DNA of 64,000 nt from Versatilivorator sp963663845 (lineage in GTDB: Bacteria > Acidobacteriota > Terriglobia > Versatilivoradales > Versatilivoraceae). The notes beneath the pieces were generated by a model. The model did no database searches, was not told the origin of the DNA, and saw only the letters and a program-made list of their open reading frames with translations. The translations under genes and the position numbers were made by a program. The stretch is taken from contig OY760650.2 of NCBI GenBank assembly GCA_963663845.2, forward strand, positions 2,046,001-2,110,000. The letters run 5' to 3'. Every line of letters starts with the position of its first letter. The first letter of the stretch is position 1. Positions 62,466-64,000 of the stretch are shown one piece after another.

Positions 62466-63536
62466 TCAGCGCGGCCAGCGCTGCGCCGGACCGGGCAGTT
62501 CCGGAAAGGGCGCGTGCGGTTCCGCCTGGTACCAGTAGGCCACCGAGGCGATGTCATCGGCCAGCGGCTGGTACTTCCCGTTCGGCCACCAGCCCAGCGC
62601 CTGGATGGTCACCCGCAAGTCCTGCTGAAAGCAGATCGGGTCCCGGATGTGCCAGCGGTAGAGGCTCCACTTGGGCGGGCCGTCTTCCCCGGGATGCTCG
62701 AGCACGTTGCCGGCGTAGGCCGTGGAATAGGTCTCGGGGAAGCCGAAGCTTCCGCAGAAGTAGTCCTCGGTCCCGGTGCCGCAGATGGTGGGGAACTCCC
62801 TGTCCCCGTCGATGAAGAACTTGATCTCCCCCTCGCCGAACCAGCCGTCTGAAAGCTGCGTCCAGGCCAGGAAGGTGCCGGCGTATTTGCCTTGCCCCCG
62901 GACCTGGTCCAGGATGACGTATTCGGGATGGGCGCGGTCGGTGACGGCCCGCCGCCACTGGGCGTGCAGATAGCCGGTCCCGTCGGGGACCTCGGTCTCG
63001 GCGTAGGTGATCTGGTAGGTGAGAAGCCCCAGCTCTTGCTGGTCTTCGTTGGTGAAGCTGATTCTGGCCCGGCGGCGGAAGGGCATGGGCCAATAGCAGT
63101 TGAAGGCCGACTTGGGGTTGACGGTCACGGCCAGGGAGTTGACCCGGGCGAACCGGTTGTGGCCCACGGCGAAGAAGTCGGAGACGGGAGTCTCGATGGA
63201 GGGAGTCTCCTCCCCGTCCCAGTAGAAGCGCAGGACGTGGGAGCGTCCCTTGGCGGGGTCGGCCACCAGCCAGATGTGCTGGATCAGGCCGGGCCCTTCG
63301 ACGTCCATCAGGGTCAGGGTCTCACCCGGTTTCACCTTGTAGAAGGGGCTGACCTTCCATCCCTGGCCCAGCTCGCTGGCCGCTTCGCTGAAGGGCAGCC
63401 TTGCCGGATCGGGCGCCGCCATCCCGCCCCGCCCCTTCTCTCCCCCGGGATTCTCCGGGGATACCGAACGGGTGCGCGCCCGGCTCGGCAGCGGCAGTCC
63501 CCCCAGTCCCAAGCCAAGTTGTTCCAGTGCATCCAT
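62466..63536 (-). CDS. DUF2961 / GH172-type glycoside hydrolase
   Basis: This 356-residue protein has the jelly-roll features of DUF2961: DVEGPGLIQHIWLVAD, VNSLAVTVNPKSAFNCYWPMPF, IKFFIDGDREFPTICGTGTEDYF with the conserved GTGTED, and WSLYRWHIRDPICF. GH172 members include difructose-anhydride and arabinan-acting enzymes; the substrate here is unknown. No clear signal peptide is visible, though a Gly/Arg-rich N-terminus is present. It is in the same orientation as the nitrilase and RraA-like genes. Confidence 0.88.
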   Translation of the reverse strand: MDALEQLGLGLGGLPLPSRARTRSVSPENPGGEKGRGGMAAPDPARLPFSEAASELGQGWKVSPFYKVKPGETLTLMDVEGPGLIQHIWLVADPAKGRSHVLRFYWDGEETPSIETPVSDFFAVGHNRFARVNSLAVTVNPKSAFNCYWPMPFRRRARISFTNEDQQELGLLTYQITYAETEVPDGTGYLHAQWRRAVTDRAHPEYVILDQVRGQGKYAGTFLAWTQLSDGWFGEGEIKFFIDGDREFPTICGTGTEDYFCGSFGFPETYSTAYAGNVLEHPGEDGPPKWSLYRWHIRDPICFQQDLRVTIQALGWWPNGKYQPLADDIASVAYWYQAEPHAPFPELPGPAQRWPR

Positions 63537-63638
63537 GGGATTGTTTCTTCCGGTTCCGGCCGGATCCGACGAGCGGCGATGGGTTGCAAGCCCGCCCGGG
63601 CAGCGTCGGTTTCGCGAACCGACCCTCGACCGAATCGG

Positions 63639-64000
63639 TCACCGCTTCGTATCCTCTGAAGTGCTGCCGTAGGGGTTTTGCTTCACGATATCCAGCACCT
63701 CCTCGGGTGTCCGGGCCTGGTTCAGGAGGTCCATGCGGACGGCTTCCTCCTTCCGCAGCGCCCGAACGTTGTTCAAGACGTCTTCCAGCCGGTCGGCGGG
63801 AAACTTGCAGGCGCCGTTTTCGTCCATGTGGATGATTTCCCCCGGAGCAACGTCCATGCCGGCCACCGAAACCGGCACGTTGATGGCGCGAAAGGCCATG
63901 TGTCCGTGTCCGGGCGTGGTTCCGCTGAGCAGGTACTGGAACTTCATGGGGCGGATCTCGTCAATGTCGCGGGAAGGTCCGTTGGAGATGGCCCCCACGC
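63639..64000 (-). CDS. RraA-like aldolase family protein, C-terminal part (truncated by window edge)
   Basis: About 119 residues of the C-terminus are visible; the frame stays open to the window edge. AISNGPSRDIDEI matches the RraA family motif (typically GAVRDxxxL), and PVSVAGMDVAPGEIIHMDENGACKFP the following strands. RraA-like proteins include 4-hydroxy-4-methyl-2-oxoglutarate aldolases. A GTG at 63998 is in frame, but it lies inside the domain, so it is not the real start. It heads the minus-strand set of catabolic genes. Confidence 0.8.
   Translation of the reverse strand, partial: VGAISNGPSRDIDEIRPMKFQYLLSGTTPGHGHMAFRAINVPVSVAGMDVAPGEIIHMDENGACKFPADRLEDVLNNVRALRKEEAVRMDLLNQARTPEEVLDIVKQNPYGSTSEDTKR

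Overview
The window is GC-rich (roughly two thirds G+C), gene-dense bacterial chromosome carrying about 47 genes on both strands. A large TonB-dependent receptor with an N-terminal carboxypeptidase-regulatory-like domain, a bactofilin, DUF1501 and DUF1549/DUF1553 proteins, and many exported beta-barrels and cytochromes point to an Acidobacteriota-type Gram-negative bacterium, possibly environmental or host-associated. Creatininase, PhyH, M81, RraA-like and GH172-type genes are also frequent in sponge- and sediment-associated lineages. This assignment is an inference from gene content; no rRNA or other phylogenetic marker is present.

Layout. 1-3.1 kb (minus): a partial methyltransferase, an NCS2-type nucleobase permease with an unusual RsbW-like C-terminal domain, and a Tsx-like outer-membrane channel, together a likely nucleobase uptake set. 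3.4-7.4 kb (plus): TonB receptor and bactofilin. 7.5-12 kb (minus): DUF4143 ATPase, MFS transporter, B12-binding radical SAM enzyme. 12.5-16.7 kb (plus): a compact acoABCX operon for a TPP-dependent 2-oxo/acetoin dehydrogenase complex. 16.7-19.6 kb: an ORF-less group II intron inside a dispersed repeat, followed by five tandem ~392-bp repeat units. 19.6-27.6 kb (minus): a lipid-modification region (DUF2878, DUF1295, then a CarH/LitR-type B12 photoreceptor repressor, desaturase, FAD oxidoreductase, DUF1365 and two cyclopropane-synthase-family methyltransferases). The last six are coupled by overlapping start and stop codons behind an operator-rich, AT-rich promoter.

28-45 kb: mixed catabolic and exported enzymes, including a PfkB kinase, a Tat-exported glycosidase-like protein, a beta-barrel, a four-gene minus-strand run (PhyH, penicillin acylase, SelA/DgaE-like PLP enzyme, creatininase), a phosphoesterase, a cyclase, transporters and an M81 peptidase. 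45.2-47.3 kb: a lower-GC mobile island with a dead IS1595/ISXO2-type transposase, an intact Mom-like DNA-modification gene overlapping its stop, a convergent PD-(D/E)XK nuclease candidate and a broken small gene. 47.3-64 kb: an eight-haem lipoprotein cytochrome with HEAT and TPR repeats, more dispersed repeats, a DUF1501/DUF1553/PPC operon with an embedded glycine-zipper gene, an NfeD-stomatin pair, and a minus-strand set (RraA-like, GH172-type, nitrilase, PQQ-type dehydrogenase fused to a cytochrome domain).

The most notable items are the group II intron, whose ends are fixed by uninterrupted copies of the same repeat elsewhere in the window; the IS1595-Mom-nuclease island; the CarH-type regulator with its operators in front of a lipid operon; and the permease-RsbW-like fusion. 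I saw no tRNA, rRNA or CRISPR array.
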